Shown here: piece by piece, positions 11,197 to 22,360 of the stretch | Layout of the letters: each line of letters opens with the position of its first letter | Position numbering within the stretch: position 1 is the stretch's first letter | Assembly: GCA_001579985.1 (NCBI GenBank) | Contig: LRSR01012362.1 | Coordinates: 1-50,895 of the forward strand | From: Hypsibius dujardini | Lineage: Eukaryota; Tardigrada; Eutardigrada; Parachela; Hypsibiidae | DNA: 50,895 bases | Direction of reading: 5' to 3' | Program-made: the position numbers and the translations under genes | The notes under the pieces: generated by a model | The model's input: the letters and a program-made list of their open reading frames with translations, nothing else | Database searches by the model: none | What the model was told of the DNA's origin: nothing

Positions 11197-13529
11197 ATGT
11201 CGTCAGATCCCTTTCTGGGTACAGCGTCATCCCGAAAAGCTCCCACTATCACAGCCCATCTCGTCCCGTCAAGCGTTGACTACCGAAATCTGTTCCTTAT
11301 TTGCGGTTTCCTGTTCCTTTTCAGTTTGTGTCTGGAATTTTGGTTGAGCCAAAAAAGTCATCCCAGTTATTACTATTTATTTGACCGCATGACGGAGACC
11401 TTGATGCCGCACTCAACATTCCCGTTTGATACTGATAAGGTGAGAAGGGAAGGGAAAACTTGTTTTTTATATGCAATTTCCTATGGGCGCTTTTGTTGGA
11501 ACACTTTGCAGGCAACTCATCTGCACTTATGTGGACATTTTTTGACGTCAGCCAGCTCGTGCTCATCCGCCACGGATCTCAACATCACCAACTCGTACGC
11601 AGAAATATCACACCGACGGCAGGAATTAAATTAAGGCTGAATTTAAATTTAAATAAAAATTCATTTTTTTAATTATTTTAAAACTCGTGCTAAGCGCGCT
11701 TGCACGCGCGCTAAGCGCGTTTGCACTCTTGCCCGCACATCAAAAAATAAGCCCATTTAATGTCACACACTTTATGTTAACACTAAAATATTTCCCTGAC
11801 CGACGTGCCAGCTCAAGTCGTCACCCTTCGTGCTTGTCGTCACCCTCCGTGCATGTCGTCACCCTCCGTGCATGTCGTCACCCTCCGTGCATGTCGTCAC
11901 CCTCCGTGCATGTTGTTTTTCCTTGGCAGACGCAGGTTGAATGCCCTGTCCAATCGTTCGCTGGCCATCATCGGTGACTCCCGAATGCGAGATCTCTTCG
12001 TGTTCCTGCGGAGCATGCTGATGGATCGAGCCTTTCATCCCTGGCAATTTCAAGAGGATGCGCATTACTTCAATCCTCAATATAATGCGTCGCTGGTGAT
12101 ATTAAAATACTACATTCACAATCAGCTTTCATTTTATTCGAATAAGCAAAACAATTTTTTTTTTTTAAATTTTTAAATTTTTTTTTTCAGTATTTCGTGT
12201 GGTGTAGGTATCCAGACGGTCACCTCCAACAGCTCCTTAAAAGATGGTACCACAGGAACGCACCGGATGTCATCGTGTTCGGCATCGGAGTGGTCAGTTT
12301 GGACAGAAGTCCCGCCCCCTTCTACGTGTACCCCCAATTCGATCTAGGTTCTTCTCGATTTCAGTGGTCGGTTTATCAGTTTGGACCCAAAGGCATCACC
12401 ATGTTTCAAGGTTAACGGAATAGTCGCTTAACAGCTCCCAGATAATTTTAAGTGACTGTTTTTACGTTATAGAGAAACTTCATAAAGTTGCCAACGCATT
12501 CGAACGGCTGCAAAACCGAACGACAGCGATATGGGTGAAAACATGTCCGTCTTTCAGATGGCAACACAATAATAAATAAACTGTTGATAAAATAAAAATT
12601 AAAATTTTGAATTTTTTTTTGAATTTTTTGAATTTTTTTGAATTTTTTTTTGAATTTTTTTGAAATTTTTTTTGAAATTTTTTTGAAATTTTTTTTTTTA
12701 TTTTTTTTTTGAAATCTTAAATTTTTTTTTAAAACTTGTTCTTTTACTATAAATAATATTTTATTGTTTTACTATAAGTGTGCTGTGTTTTTATTTATTT
12801 TATTTATTTTAATAGTGCCCGGAAATCCAAAGTCTGCGGAGCATGCCTCTGACGTCACTGTTGAGGGGACGAGCCAAAAAACGTCGGGTACTGTGGAGCA
12901 GTATGGAGACCTCCTCGCTGACGTGGGTGGTCGCCGCAATTTCACCATCTGGTCCACCGCGCACGACGTGGCGCTCGCGCATCCAGAACTCTACCGCGAT
13001 CAAGTGCACCCTGGCTTTCACCTTGTTCAAAAGGTATAATACATTTTAATTTAATTTATTTTTTAATTTAATTTTATTTTTTAATTTATTTTTTTAATTT
13101 TCAATTTAATTTAATTTTTTAATTTTTAATTTTTTTTAATCTTTAATTTTTATTTAATTTAATTTTTTATTTTATTTTTTTTTTATTTTTTTTATTTTTA
13201 ATTTTAATTAATTTTATTTTATTTATTTTAATTTGAAGTTAAAATGTAATTTAATTTTTAAAACTAAAAAAGTTCAAAGTTTATTTTTGTGTCAAGTCAA
13301 GTTAAAAGAAAAACGAACATCCGGAAATTAGTTATTAAAAATATTCACTCACGTATTTTTTAATGTAGTTTAATTTTTTTTACGTTATTAAATTTAATTA
13401 ATTAATTAATTAATTAAATTATTTAAGCACGTGTAGTTTATTTTTTTTTCGCGTTCACGAATTCTTTTCTCGTTGCAGTTTGCGTGCCAGCTGCTGTCGG
13501 CCCTTGACGCATCCTGCTCGCATTATTGA
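11197..13529 (+). CDS. CASD1-like SGNH/PC-esterase protein B
   Basis: Paralogue of the gene at 9073-10717, transcribed in the opposite direction. Proposed exons: 11197-11439, 11512-11594, 11930-12095, 12191-12410, 12473-12544, 12816-13033 and 13479-13529, giving 350 aa. Residues about 31-48 form a membrane anchor. LAIIGDSRMRDLF carries the presumed nucleophile Ser126; RDQVH supplies Asp323 and His326. FVWCRYPDG, followed by PDVIVFGIGVVSL, matches the CASD1 block before its catalytic core. Exon 4 is continuous where gene A has an intron. The donors of exon 2 (TC|GTACGC) and exon 5 (T|GTCCGT) are weak; exon 5 is supported by gene A, exon 2 is not. Intron 5 and intron 6 are extremely T-rich. Homology is confident, the exact protein less so. 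Confidence 0.75.
11818..11915 (+). repeat. 19-bp tandem repeat before exon 3 of SGNH gene B
   Basis: Five units of cgtcaccctccgtgcatgt (the first slightly different) lie directly upstream of the exon 3 acceptor (ccttggcag at 11921-11929). They may influence acceptor recognition. Confidence 0.93.
13034..13440. repeat. T- and A-rich low-complexity intron 6 of SGNH gene B
   Basis: Intron between 13034 and 13478 made almost entirely of TTTAATTT, TTTATTTT and AATTAATT runs. A similar T-rich stretch with gaattttttt units occupies 12596-12760 in intron 5. No features seen inside. Confidence 0.85.
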
Positions 13530-13689
13530 AAGAGCTGCAGCCAAAAACGGTTCCGATGGAATTAAGTCCGAATTATGAAATAATCGACAAAAACGTTTCA
13601 CAAGCATTTTCGTTTCCTCGGTTGCACACACGCGTTTTCTTGTCATCGCTTCTGCTCTGCAGCTAAATTATTACTCACTTGAACTGTAA

Positions 13690-14516
13690 ATCACCTAGGA
13701 AGATGTATTTTTAAAGCTATTCGATCATCACGGAATTTTTCTCTCTCCACCTTTTCATGGCTGATAATGCGTGCGTGTGCGTGTGCGTGTGCATGCTGAA
13801 AGCGCAATCCTTCATCCACAAACGGCGACGCGACAAAGTTGCTCCGTAGAATGACTCTCCCGATGAGATCGCCGCCCCAAAATGGGGCACGATACGCCAC
13901 CACGTTGTACAGCACCGTGCCCTGTGAGATGCTCGAGAGGACCGTCCGGAAGTCCGTGCGTGATGACTCGCCGTCAGGCCGGGATTGGGGATGAAGTCGA
14001 CCTTCCAGGGAGCGACAACTTTCTGGCCGAAGATCCAGCTGTCGACTCGATTTCCGTTCGACTCGATCGACGTCTGCTCATACAGTCCGAGAATGTTGGT
14101 CTTCTCTGGCACGTTGAGGGGGGGGGGGTTGTTGTCGGTGACGAGGAGGACCGAGACCGTGCGGTTGAACGCCGCGTCGAGGTACAGCTCCCCGGGGGTC
14201 GAGGCGTTCATGCAGGCAGGCAAGCAGGCATGAAGATGTTGGATTGGATGTTGAGGAAAAAGTTCTGGTCGCCGCCCTGCCCGAGCAGGCTCCATTGCTG
14301 GAGGTGGAAGTTCTGAGAGGGCTCGAGACCGTCGACAAGGATCTTGATGGCTAAACCGGTGATGACGTCCCTGCTCGCGGCTTTGACCCAGGAGGGACGG
14401 ATAATACCGACACCACCGGTTTTAAAAATACCTTAAGCAGGAAACGAGAAGCGGTTAGCTCTTTTCCAACTTCTGGTTTGGTCGCGCAGGTCTCTGTGTG
14501 TGTGTGCGTGTGTATG

Positions 14517-14547
<31 letters not shown>

Positions 14548-14911
14548 GTGTCTGTGTGTCTGTGTGTCTGTGTGTCTGTGTGTCTGTATGTCAGACACAT
14601 ACACAGACACAAAAATAGACATAGACACAGACACAGAAACAAACACAAACACAGTCACAGACACAGACACAGACACAGACACAGACACAGACCAAGATAC
14701 AGACACAGACACAGACTTTCAAACGATGAAACACCAACACACACCAATAGATCTTTATGAACCCAATTAGCGCCGAGGCTGCCGTGACGGTCTGCTTGGC
14801 AAGCAAGTCGTACATCCCCCCGTAAACCAGCGGTTCCGCTTGAGCAGCTGCAAGCACTACACAATTTTCTCTCACCGAACGAATCTTCTTCCACATGCTA
14901 GAGATATCCAA
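13690..14911 (-). pseudogene. Unresolved gene, possible catalase-superfamily-like protein, frame broken
   Basis: The minus strand encodes a coherent protein in pieces. An upstream exon (about 14910-14730) has WKKIRS and AEPLVYGGMYDLLAKQ. The main block (14430 to about 13780) reads GIIRPSWVKAAS, IKILVDGLEPSQNFHLQQW, then NVPEKTNILGLYEQTSIES, FGQKVVAPWKVDFIPNP, GTVLYNVVAYRAPFW and LIGRVILRSNFVASPFVDE. Two frame shifts break it: one at a tgcctgcttgcctgcctgc slippage tract (14206-14235), one near 13940 between TASHH and TDFRTVL. A run of ten C lies at about 14120 within it. The arrangement reminds me of poorly described invertebrate proteins related to heme catalases, but I cannot confirm this. 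It may be a pseudogene or carry sequence errors at the repeats. Confidence 0.5.
14495..14716. repeat. Imperfect palindromic TGTC/CAGA array
   Basis: A TG/TGTC array (14495-14590) turns at tgtatgtcagacacatacac into an ACAGAC array (14591-14716), which is its approximate reverse complement. The two arms could fold into a long hairpin. It lies in the presumed intron of the minus-strand gene at 13690-14911. Confidence 0.9.
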
Positions 14912-15006
14912 CCATGCTTCACCTGTAAACTTTCTTTAAATTTCATTTATTCAGTTATTCAGAAAAAGGAAATGTCCATCAAGCAATCGATATTAACGCA
15001 CTGAAA

Positions 15007-17330
15007 ATGTTCCACGATTCAGGTCCGATCACCACGATAACAGTTCGACTCAAACATTTGGTGGTAATAGCCATTATTTTCTCGGTCGTTTGTTCTTTCG
15101 TTGTACTAAACTTAGTCTTCCTTCTTTCCAATTTGTCCCGCGACATCGCAGCCAGAACCTTGCCGAGTGTGTTAAACTCTCCTCCAGTAGACCGACCACG
15201 GCACGCCTCATCCGTCCCTTCAGCATGGTACGGCATTTTGGCATACCCAAAAATCTCCGGATCACGTCAGTCCTGGGAATGGGTGATCCGTTTCGCGCAT
15301 TCATTGTCGCCGAATTCTCAAAAGGTCCGACTGCGTCAAACGACCAGTGCACACATTCTGCCCGTCGTCAATTCCATACAGTAAGCGGTAATTCAGTACG
15401 AGCTTCGAGTAGAAAAAAAAATTTAAACTAAAACAAAAATTCGGAAATAATAAATTGTTAGCGGACTGATTAATTGTTGCCATCCCAAAATCTTGACCAG
15501 CCCATTCACGTATTTGATGTGGTCTCCCGTTAGATTCCCCGGAGTGAAGTCAGTATTTTTGGAAGGCATCTATTTAAGGGGGCATGTGGACCTCAACAGC
15601 TGGATCACAACGGCTAAGATCGTACCCCGCTACGACTGCGGCTATCCACAGTGCACTGAACGGAAGACGAAGTTGTTATTGCGTGAGCCTGTAACGTTGG
15701 ACGTACGGGGACATGTCGCTGTACTTCACGGGCTGCTGACCGATGTCTACGACCTGCAACGCGTAATTGCCGCCTTGAGTAGCCGGACGGAAATTTTGAT
15801 CACTGCCGTGACCGTATGTGAGTAAGCGGAGACGTTGCCTTGGTCGATGGAGTGTGTCTGTGTGTGTGTGTGTGTCTGTGTGTGTGTCTGTGTCTATGTC
15901 TGTATCTGTATCTGTATCTGTGTCTGTGTCTATGTCTGTGTCTCTCTCTGTGTCTCTCTCTGTGTCTGTGTCTGTGTCTCTCTGTGTCTGTGTCTGTGTC
16001 TGTGTCTGTGTCTGTGTCTGTGTCTGTGTCTGTGTCTGTGTCTGTGTCTGTGTCTGTGTCTGTGTCTGTGTCTCGACTGTGTCTGTGTTTATGTCTACAA
16101 TTGTCGGTATGACTGCATAGTCATGACGGATTTCTCTGTTGCTCCTTTCTTTTAGTACCGGCACAAGTAAAAGAAAAAGAGGAAAACTATGCCATCAAAC
16201 TGCACGATTTCCTCCATGGCCTGTATTTTATCCACAACTGGATACCTGTTTCCGCAACCCTGAAAAACTGTACAAACCATGCCATCCGCAGCAGACACGG
16301 CTGCTTGCTTTGGATCACCTGGACTGCCTGGACGACCAATCAACCACTTCGCTACATCCCTCCTGCGGGCGACGGCACTCCAGAAATGGAGTTGCAACGT
16401 TTATCCACCTTCATCAATCATCAACCTGTTCATGTCTGTCAGACCGTTCAAAAATTTGGCGGCTCTACCAAATCCAGCGGATTTATCGATGGTCAGTACG
16501 CTGTCTGTCTGGACCAGCTCCGTCCAGCGATCCACTCCAACAGCTGCCTTGTCTATTCGTTCGGGATTTCGGATGACTGGAGCTTCGATGATGAAATGCA
16601 CGAATTCGGTTGCGAAGTTCATTCCTTTGACCCGTCCATCGGAATACCTTCCCAAAAACGGAACAGACAACATTGGTTCCATAATTTAGGATTGACGACA
16701 AGCGACGCGTCCATCGAACCAAACTGGACGGTGGCATCGTATTCGGACATTCAGCGAAACTTGAGACACAAGAACCGCATGGTCAGTGATTGCGCAATAA
16801 CTGTCACATCTCACTGAATCGACTGAACGAGCGATGTTAGGACAAACACTGTACATGTTATTGGTTCCCCTAACCTTCTGAAGGTGCGGGGGCTTACTTT
16901 GCCCACCAGAGCAAAGTCTTGTAAAAATTAAGAAATTTACAGTAAATCTACTTAGAAGATTTATAAAATTAAATTGAAGAGAGTATTTTTTTCGACAACA
17001 CAGGTGAGTGTCCTTAAAATGGACGTGGAGGGGGCGGAATGGGCCTTTCTGCGGGACTCCATGACGGACGTGAGAAGTCTGAATCATGTGGAGCAGTTTA
17101 TTGTGGAGATTCATCCGGTGGCGCGATTCGGCACGTGGCGCGACATTATCCGGCAGCGGTCGCTGATGCTGCACTACCTTGAAAAGCGCGGCTTTGTGTT
17201 GTTCAACAGCCGGCAGAACGTCATCGGACTGGACTTGCGGTCGCTGGATTATACGCAACGCTTGGGAAAAGACACCGGGAATTTCTTGTACGAGCTGTCC
17301 TTTACGAAGCCAAAGAATTCTGTCAAATGA
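15007..17330 (+). CDS. METTL24-like FkbM-type methyltransferase, type II membrane protein
   Basis: A predicted SAM-dependent methyltransferase of the METTL24/FkbM group. Four exons: 15007-15380, 15534-15817, 16156-16781 and 17004-17330, giving 536 aa with consistent phases. Residues 17-40 form a single membrane anchor after a short cytoplasmic tail, so the catalytic part would be luminal. [15 protein letters not shown] at about residue 348 and [11 protein letters not shown] at about 372 are the METTL24 SAM-binding blocks; [10 protein letters not shown] at about 432 is the conserved FkbM motif. Intron 2 holds a TGTC array. Exon 4 itself begins GTGAGT, so its acceptor is followed by a perfect donor-like sequence. 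The 3' part is duplicated at 22535-22997. FkbM enzymes methylate hydroxyls on sugars and natural products; the substrate here is unknown. Confidence 0.9.
15855..16075 (+). repeat. (TGTCTG)n array in METTL24-like intron 2
   Basis: A TGTGTC/TGTCTG array occupies most of the intron 15818-16155. It generates long CVCVCV or SVSVSV frames that are not proteins. Confidence 0.95.
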
Positions 17331-17566
17331 CCCGAGGTCTTCACATGAGCGTTAACGCCAGGTACTAAATCAGATCCGATTTGCGTGCCAAAAGGATTTC
17401 TTTCTTGTATGGTCGTTCAATCGTTCAATTAATAACAAAAACATTTTAATTTTTTAACATTTTTAACATTTTAATTTTTTTGAGTGGTTTTGAACAATTT
17501 TCGTTGTTTTTGAACAACGTTGTCCTAAACGCACAAGTGTTTTTTCAATTGGGTATATAGGAAGAT

Positions 17567-18035
17567 TGTTGAACCACGCCCAACAAGTCCTCATATCTAA
17601 TCATTACAGTTATTTGATTCACCAGTACCTTACTTAGTTATTAAGTCTATCTACTCTATGAACCCTATTTTGTTGCTATGTGCTATTTACCATTATTTCT
17701 ATACACAACACTTTGTTATATAATCACATGTTTTACTAGTTCTATAGAAAGTTGTACCTCCTCTTTCAATTCTCCTTCATCACGCACAACTGGTTTTACC
17801 CAGGATGACATTTTTTCGACCTCAAGGGAAGCTGGATGTTCCATCTTCCGCGCACGCCGAAACATGCTTTCACCATTGGTTACGCTGCGACACTAGATCG
17901 GCCAATAACCGCTATTAATAACATCGTGGAAAGACATTTTTCATGTCTGTTGTTCCGGTATGTCTTCTTCTTTACCTTACCTTACTTTCAGTCTAGGAGA
18001 TACGTCTGGTAATGCCATTATCTGGTTACCTACTA
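17567..18035. mobile_element. LTR-like dispersed repeat, copy 1
   Basis: Starts TGTTGAACCACGCCCAACAA and shares blocks with the repeats at 41076-41531 and 47742-48027, including acgcccaacaagtcc, atgtgctatttacc and agaaagttgtac. Its 3' end is diverged and was placed by rough similarity. The family shows LTR features described at 47742. Confidence 0.65.
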
Positions 18036-18399
18036 GATATTCATAGTATTTATTCTTGCAAGTACTGCGCACATGATCAATGTTTTAATAACATGCATTA
18101 ATAAGGACGTCACATTTGTAATTGTAATTGATACATCGCGGTGGTACGGAGTATTCGAGCACCAATAAAGACTGTTGTGAGAAGGTACAAGTATTGACGG
18201 TATATATATTAGAGGCAGTTGTATAAAAAAAGGAAAAGTGTACTGTAAAAAATGCACGAAAGTAAGTATAACTTGTATGAGTTGAATAGCTGCAGTATGA
18301 AAGCGGGAGGAAATGCTCACACCGCAAATTATTCTCCACTGTTGCGCAGTATATAGCCCGTCTTTTTAGCGGCGAAAGTGGTCGTCCTGAATATGATCA

Positions 18400-19540
18400 G
18401 ACAAAACTATGTTAGTTAACAAGGGAATTTTGCAATTCTCCAACACGAAATCTTGCACTGTCTTTGATTTTAATAGATGCGTATAAGTTAGTTGTGTTTA
18501 ATTCCGTCGAAAAAAAGCATACGATCTCCACCCAACTTTTTTAAAGAACGAAAAATCTTTCGCGGTGGCAAATAGAGGGCGCTTTCAATGTTACCATACA
18601 GCACGTCGACTGATTGTTGTATTACAGAATATAGCTCATAATAAAGAAATCGTCGGTCTATACTGGAACGTTATAGCGGTATTCCATAATGCAGCAATCA
18701 AAATGAATCTTTCTAAAGCATTATCGTACTCCAAATTTAATTTTCCGAGATCAGGGGGCGGAGCTAGGAACCAGTTTAAGAAAAGCTCCGCTCGCAGTTC
18801 CACAATTTTCTTCGAGAAACACACATAGTTCCAGTGGATTCTCCAGTCAAGTATTTTGGCTCTGCGACGCGAATTGATTGATAGATTGAATAAATGGAAC
18901 CTTTCTCTATCTCGCAAGTTGTGGCAGCAATAACAGCTTTTCACGCAAACAAAGTGAGTGTGAAAGCATGAATAGTTGCTTTGTTGCTTGAGGATAAAAC
19001 CAAAAATGCACAGACGAGTCGGAGCAGCGAGGAACCCGGAAATTTATCTGAGACCACAAACTCGAGACTTCTCTTTTTAAAATTCCTGATTGGATAAAGA
19101 AACCATCGTTTAGAAGAGACTTACATTACTGCTTGAAAAGAAGTTATAATCAGCCTGTTTTCCATAATGTGTGCCTCAAAAGATTCTATGCTTAACATAA
19201 GCGGCGAGAGATTGACCGAATTTGGCGGATAAAAATGCGCCCAGTTCACACAAGAGGTTTTGAGATCCACAATTTTCGTCGAATTTTTAAAAACTCAAGT
19301 TTGTGTGAATGCCTGTAATACTCATGTAAACGAATAACAATGAAAGAATTTGTTCATTTGCCTCTTCGTTCAAATTTTTGAGATACATCGAAAGTTGAGT
19401 CAATGACCCTGTACTAAACTAAATTTTGATTGAGATGGTGTTGAGAAAACTATATTTCAAAACTTCGGCTGAGTGTTCCACTAGAGACGCGCATTTGGAA
19501 GTGTCCAGAAACACAATGGAAAACTGATTCTCCAGCAGAA
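18400..19540. other. Intergenic DNA without recognised genes
   Basis: No supported gene. The first 900 bases have no counterpart in the second duplication copy. The last 220 bases match 24490-24710. Confidence 0.5.
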
Positions 19541-19553
19541 ATAAGTTACAGAT

Positions 19554-21390
19554 TCATTTTACGATAAACGCAGGAAGAGTGTGTATGAATAACCGTACCC
19601 TGTGTGGAGAGCCAAATACGATTTGTCCCAGAATAGTGTGTTCTCCTCTCGCGAAACGTTCTGCATCCATTTCATGTCCGACTTCAAATCCAATGGAAAA
19701 GTTGACAAGGTTCGTATCAGCTGAGAACATCCCCTTAATGTAGCACACATCTCCTGCTTGGCTGTCTTCGCAATATCTACTGATGGTGCCGAGGCTGAAT
19801 TGATTTGGCGCATTCTGCAGACAAGCTTTCCTACAACAAACAAACAAATAAGAACATGATTTCAGACAGACTCAGGGCCACTGGTCAGTGTGTGCGAATG
19901 CTTGTCACACAAGGAGCTCACAATCGTTTTTCCGCCTCCTTACTGCCGTATTTTTGAACGGTCCGCATCTCAGCTACTCCAGTCTGAAATATCAAACCGA
20001 GCCATATATAAAATGGTACCACTCTAGTCCCCCCTATACACCTAATTATACTATTGTCACCTCCTTGTCACCCCCTATTTCACTATAGTCTCACCCCTTT
20101 CTCCAGATAATGTAACTTTTTCAATAAACTTTTTTGATATTAAAAGGCCTAAATGAAAACTACGAAAAACTCATTTTATATTTCGTTAGTTGTCAAAAAA
20201 TAAAAGGTATTCTGTACCGAAATGTTAATTAAATCGTTGATAAATTAAAACAAGTTGAAAATGGGGTGCCAATAGTAAAAAGGGTGCAAAAACATATAGT
20301 GAAAGGGGGTGACTAAAGCGGTTTCCTGTATAAAAATGATAAAACCACTTTTATCGTAAAGATGTTTAGAAAGAATTTGCTAACCCGCTCTCCAAAAGCT
20401 TCCACAGCCCACTCTTCCCCGCGAACGCTGAGAAATTGCTTGTGCAAGAGAACATCATAGTCAATCCTCTCCTTTATGTTCAATACACCGGAGAACTTGT
20501 GGCCGGGACGGTCATCCCATTTCCTCCTGATCACCGAACCGTATTGGAAGGATGGACATTGTTGTCGCAGCAGCTCGACCAGCTCACCAAACCCGATTTC
20601 TTCTACTTGACCGTCGATAGTCGGCCACAATCTCAACCTAGTATATAAAAAACAAAAAATATTAATGCGAAATTATTGAAAATAGAGTTTGAGTTGATCT
20701 GCATGGTAATTATTATTTTCTTTCAACGCATACATACTGATAATTACGGACTCGCAGCGGCCTGATTTCCGCCATCTTTCGTTTCGTTATACGCCACGCT
20801 ATGAAGCTATGGAGTGAATGAAGTACGCGTTCCTCTGTCGTGAAAGACCAAGATGATGCTTCTGGAATCCTGTCGAACGGCGCGTTAAAATCAATTGCGA
20901 AACGGTTAGTCGAAATATATCTCACACAGACATTCAGCTCGCTTTAAATATGCGATTTTTAATTTCCGTGATTCACTGCCTGATATTGGTGCGAGTTCCT
21001 ATCAGGAATCGTTCTTTTGTTCCGCTAAATGACGAAGCTGATAGAGTTTTGTGTGATGAGAACAGTGCCCGATAATTGTATGTCCGGACTGACTGACATT
21101 ATCTCAAGAATATCAATTCATAGGATAGAATGACCTTGAATAGTTTCAGGAAAGTCCAGAGGGCTTTTACCATTTGTCATAATGATTCAGTTGAGGTCTT
21201 TGTTCAGAAAGTCCGAAGAGTGAGCAAAAGAGAATTGACAGAAATAATCACGCCATATCAGACACATATTTCCCCATTTGTTTTCTGACTGAGAGCCAGC
21301 TGCAATGTTTAATGTTGCGTTGAAATCTGTATATACAGTAGATATACAAGCGTTATCGAGTCTCTGAAACGAATTATCATCCCCCACAAA
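19554..21390 (-). CDS. Unrecognised multi-exon gene, copy 1
   Basis: Several minus-strand exon-like blocks are also present in the second duplication copy. From 5' to 3': about 21390-21190 (FNATLNIAAG, ending NKDLN stop), about 20936-20748 (NRFAIDFNAPFDRIPEASSW, then MAEIRPLRVR), 20637-20385 (LWPTIDGQVEEIGF, PSFQYGSVIRRK, GEEWAVEAFGERV) with a good acceptor ctag, and 19840-19554 (SRYCEDSQAGDVCYIKGMF, NFSIGFEVGHEMDAERF). The phases between the last two blocks do not join with the donor I tested, so the gene model is unresolved. I do not recognise a family; a distant likeness to galectin strands (FSIGFEVG, RFAIDF) is too weak to name it. The first block may belong to another transcript. Confidence 0.45.
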
Positions 21391-21941
21391 TTATGAAAAG
21401 TATACAACATTAGCACTAGACAAACATCACTTATTTGGTGGCTGAAAAAGTTTGTTGAAAGTTTTGATTGGTCTTCTGGTTTCAGCAAACGTTTCAATAA
21501 CCCCGTTTCAGTAAGAATTGACATTTTCTGCCATGTCAATGCACGCTGCGCCTCAGGATTGGTTGTTCCGGATGAGGTGCTCGTTTATGGTTCTGACAAG
21601 TCGGAACCAAGACCCCTCATGGAAGGACCAGAGATAGACAAGGGTTCTTATTTTTGTCTCTCAAAATTGAATTTAAAATTAGGCCTATCGCCGCTTTTTA
21701 TTTTTGAACTTGTGGGTTGTAGTGTTCTGATTTCATCAACTTAACTTTTCTGGTTGAGATAATCATAAGCTTTTAAATACAAATGACTTGGAAAATTTAT
21801 GGCGCAGAGAACCTTTTCAGAACGCGTAAAACGCAAACTGTTCCAACTTCGCTGGCTCACCCTTCTGTATTCCACTTTGCATTAATCGTAATTTCTAGAT
21901 TCCTATTCTTTCCGATTCAGTTTGTCTTTTCGCACGTTTTA

Positions 21942-22360
21942 CAGTCAGCCCCACATTGTTCTCCGGTTGCACAAAAATCAGATGCGCGCATGCGCCGTCT
22001 GTTGTGGCAGGCCGGTTGGGTCAATAAAAGAAACACTGGCTAGACAGGCTAAATTTATGTCGCCCACGGCAAACCAAATCGTGCAAAAGATAACGATCAA
22101 AATTTACCTGGGAAAAGTCCCTGTCAAGTTGCACGTATAGGGATATTATGTGAGCCTGTGGGACTTGTCTCAAATTCACCGAACAGCTGTTTCTACGGCT
22201 GTCTGAAAGTTTTGATGTTTGATTATTTAGAGTGACGGACGTTTTTGATTGGTTAGTGGGTGTGGTTTGCTTGACCGTGAGTGTGCATCTGGACGCGGAG
22301 TTTGCCGTACTTTTTATGCAGTAAAAAGCACGTGACCGGAGAACAATGTGGGGCTGACTG
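21942..22360. mobile_element. TA-flanked inverted-repeat element (nonautonomous Tc1/mariner or pogo type)
   Basis: Left end CAGTCAGCCCCACATTGTTC continues to CTCCGGT; the right end is its exact reverse complement for 26 bp (21942-21967 and 22335-22360). Both ends are flanked by TA (21940-21941 and 22361-22362), the target duplication of Tc1/mariner/pogo elements. The 419-bp interior has no transposase frame. It lies in the spacer between the two segmental duplication copies. Confidence 0.9.

Larger units (their letters stand above)
16092..21740. repeat. Segmental duplication, copy 1
   Basis: Blocks of this interval recur in the same order and orientation at 22533-26960. Matching pairs include 16094 with 22538 (start of METTL24-like exon 3), 16930-17200 with 22675-22950 (exon 4), 18080-18400 with 23966-24235, and 19320-21740 with 24490-26960. 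Copy 1 retains the complete methyltransferase end and has a solo-LTR-like insertion at 17567 and about 900 bp (18400-19310) that copy 2 lacks. Confidence 0.9.

Noticed and set aside
10793-11230. A GSLGSLGS-repeat protein on the minus strand and a TERTKRT-repeat protein on the plus strand
   Set aside because: Both are readings of the octanucleotide array between the divergent SGNH genes.
13455-13646. Further 3' exon of the minus-strand gene at 13690-14911
   Set aside because: It overlaps, in antisense, the last exon of SGNH gene B, which has better paralogue support.
15676-16164. QTQTQT, CVCVCV and SVSVSV frames
   Set aside because: They lie on the TGTC array in intron 2 of the methyltransferase.
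19554-19847. Galectin domain in the duplicated minus-strand gene
   Set aside because: Strand-like phrases are suggestive but the HxNPR and WGxEE type sugar-binding residues are absent.
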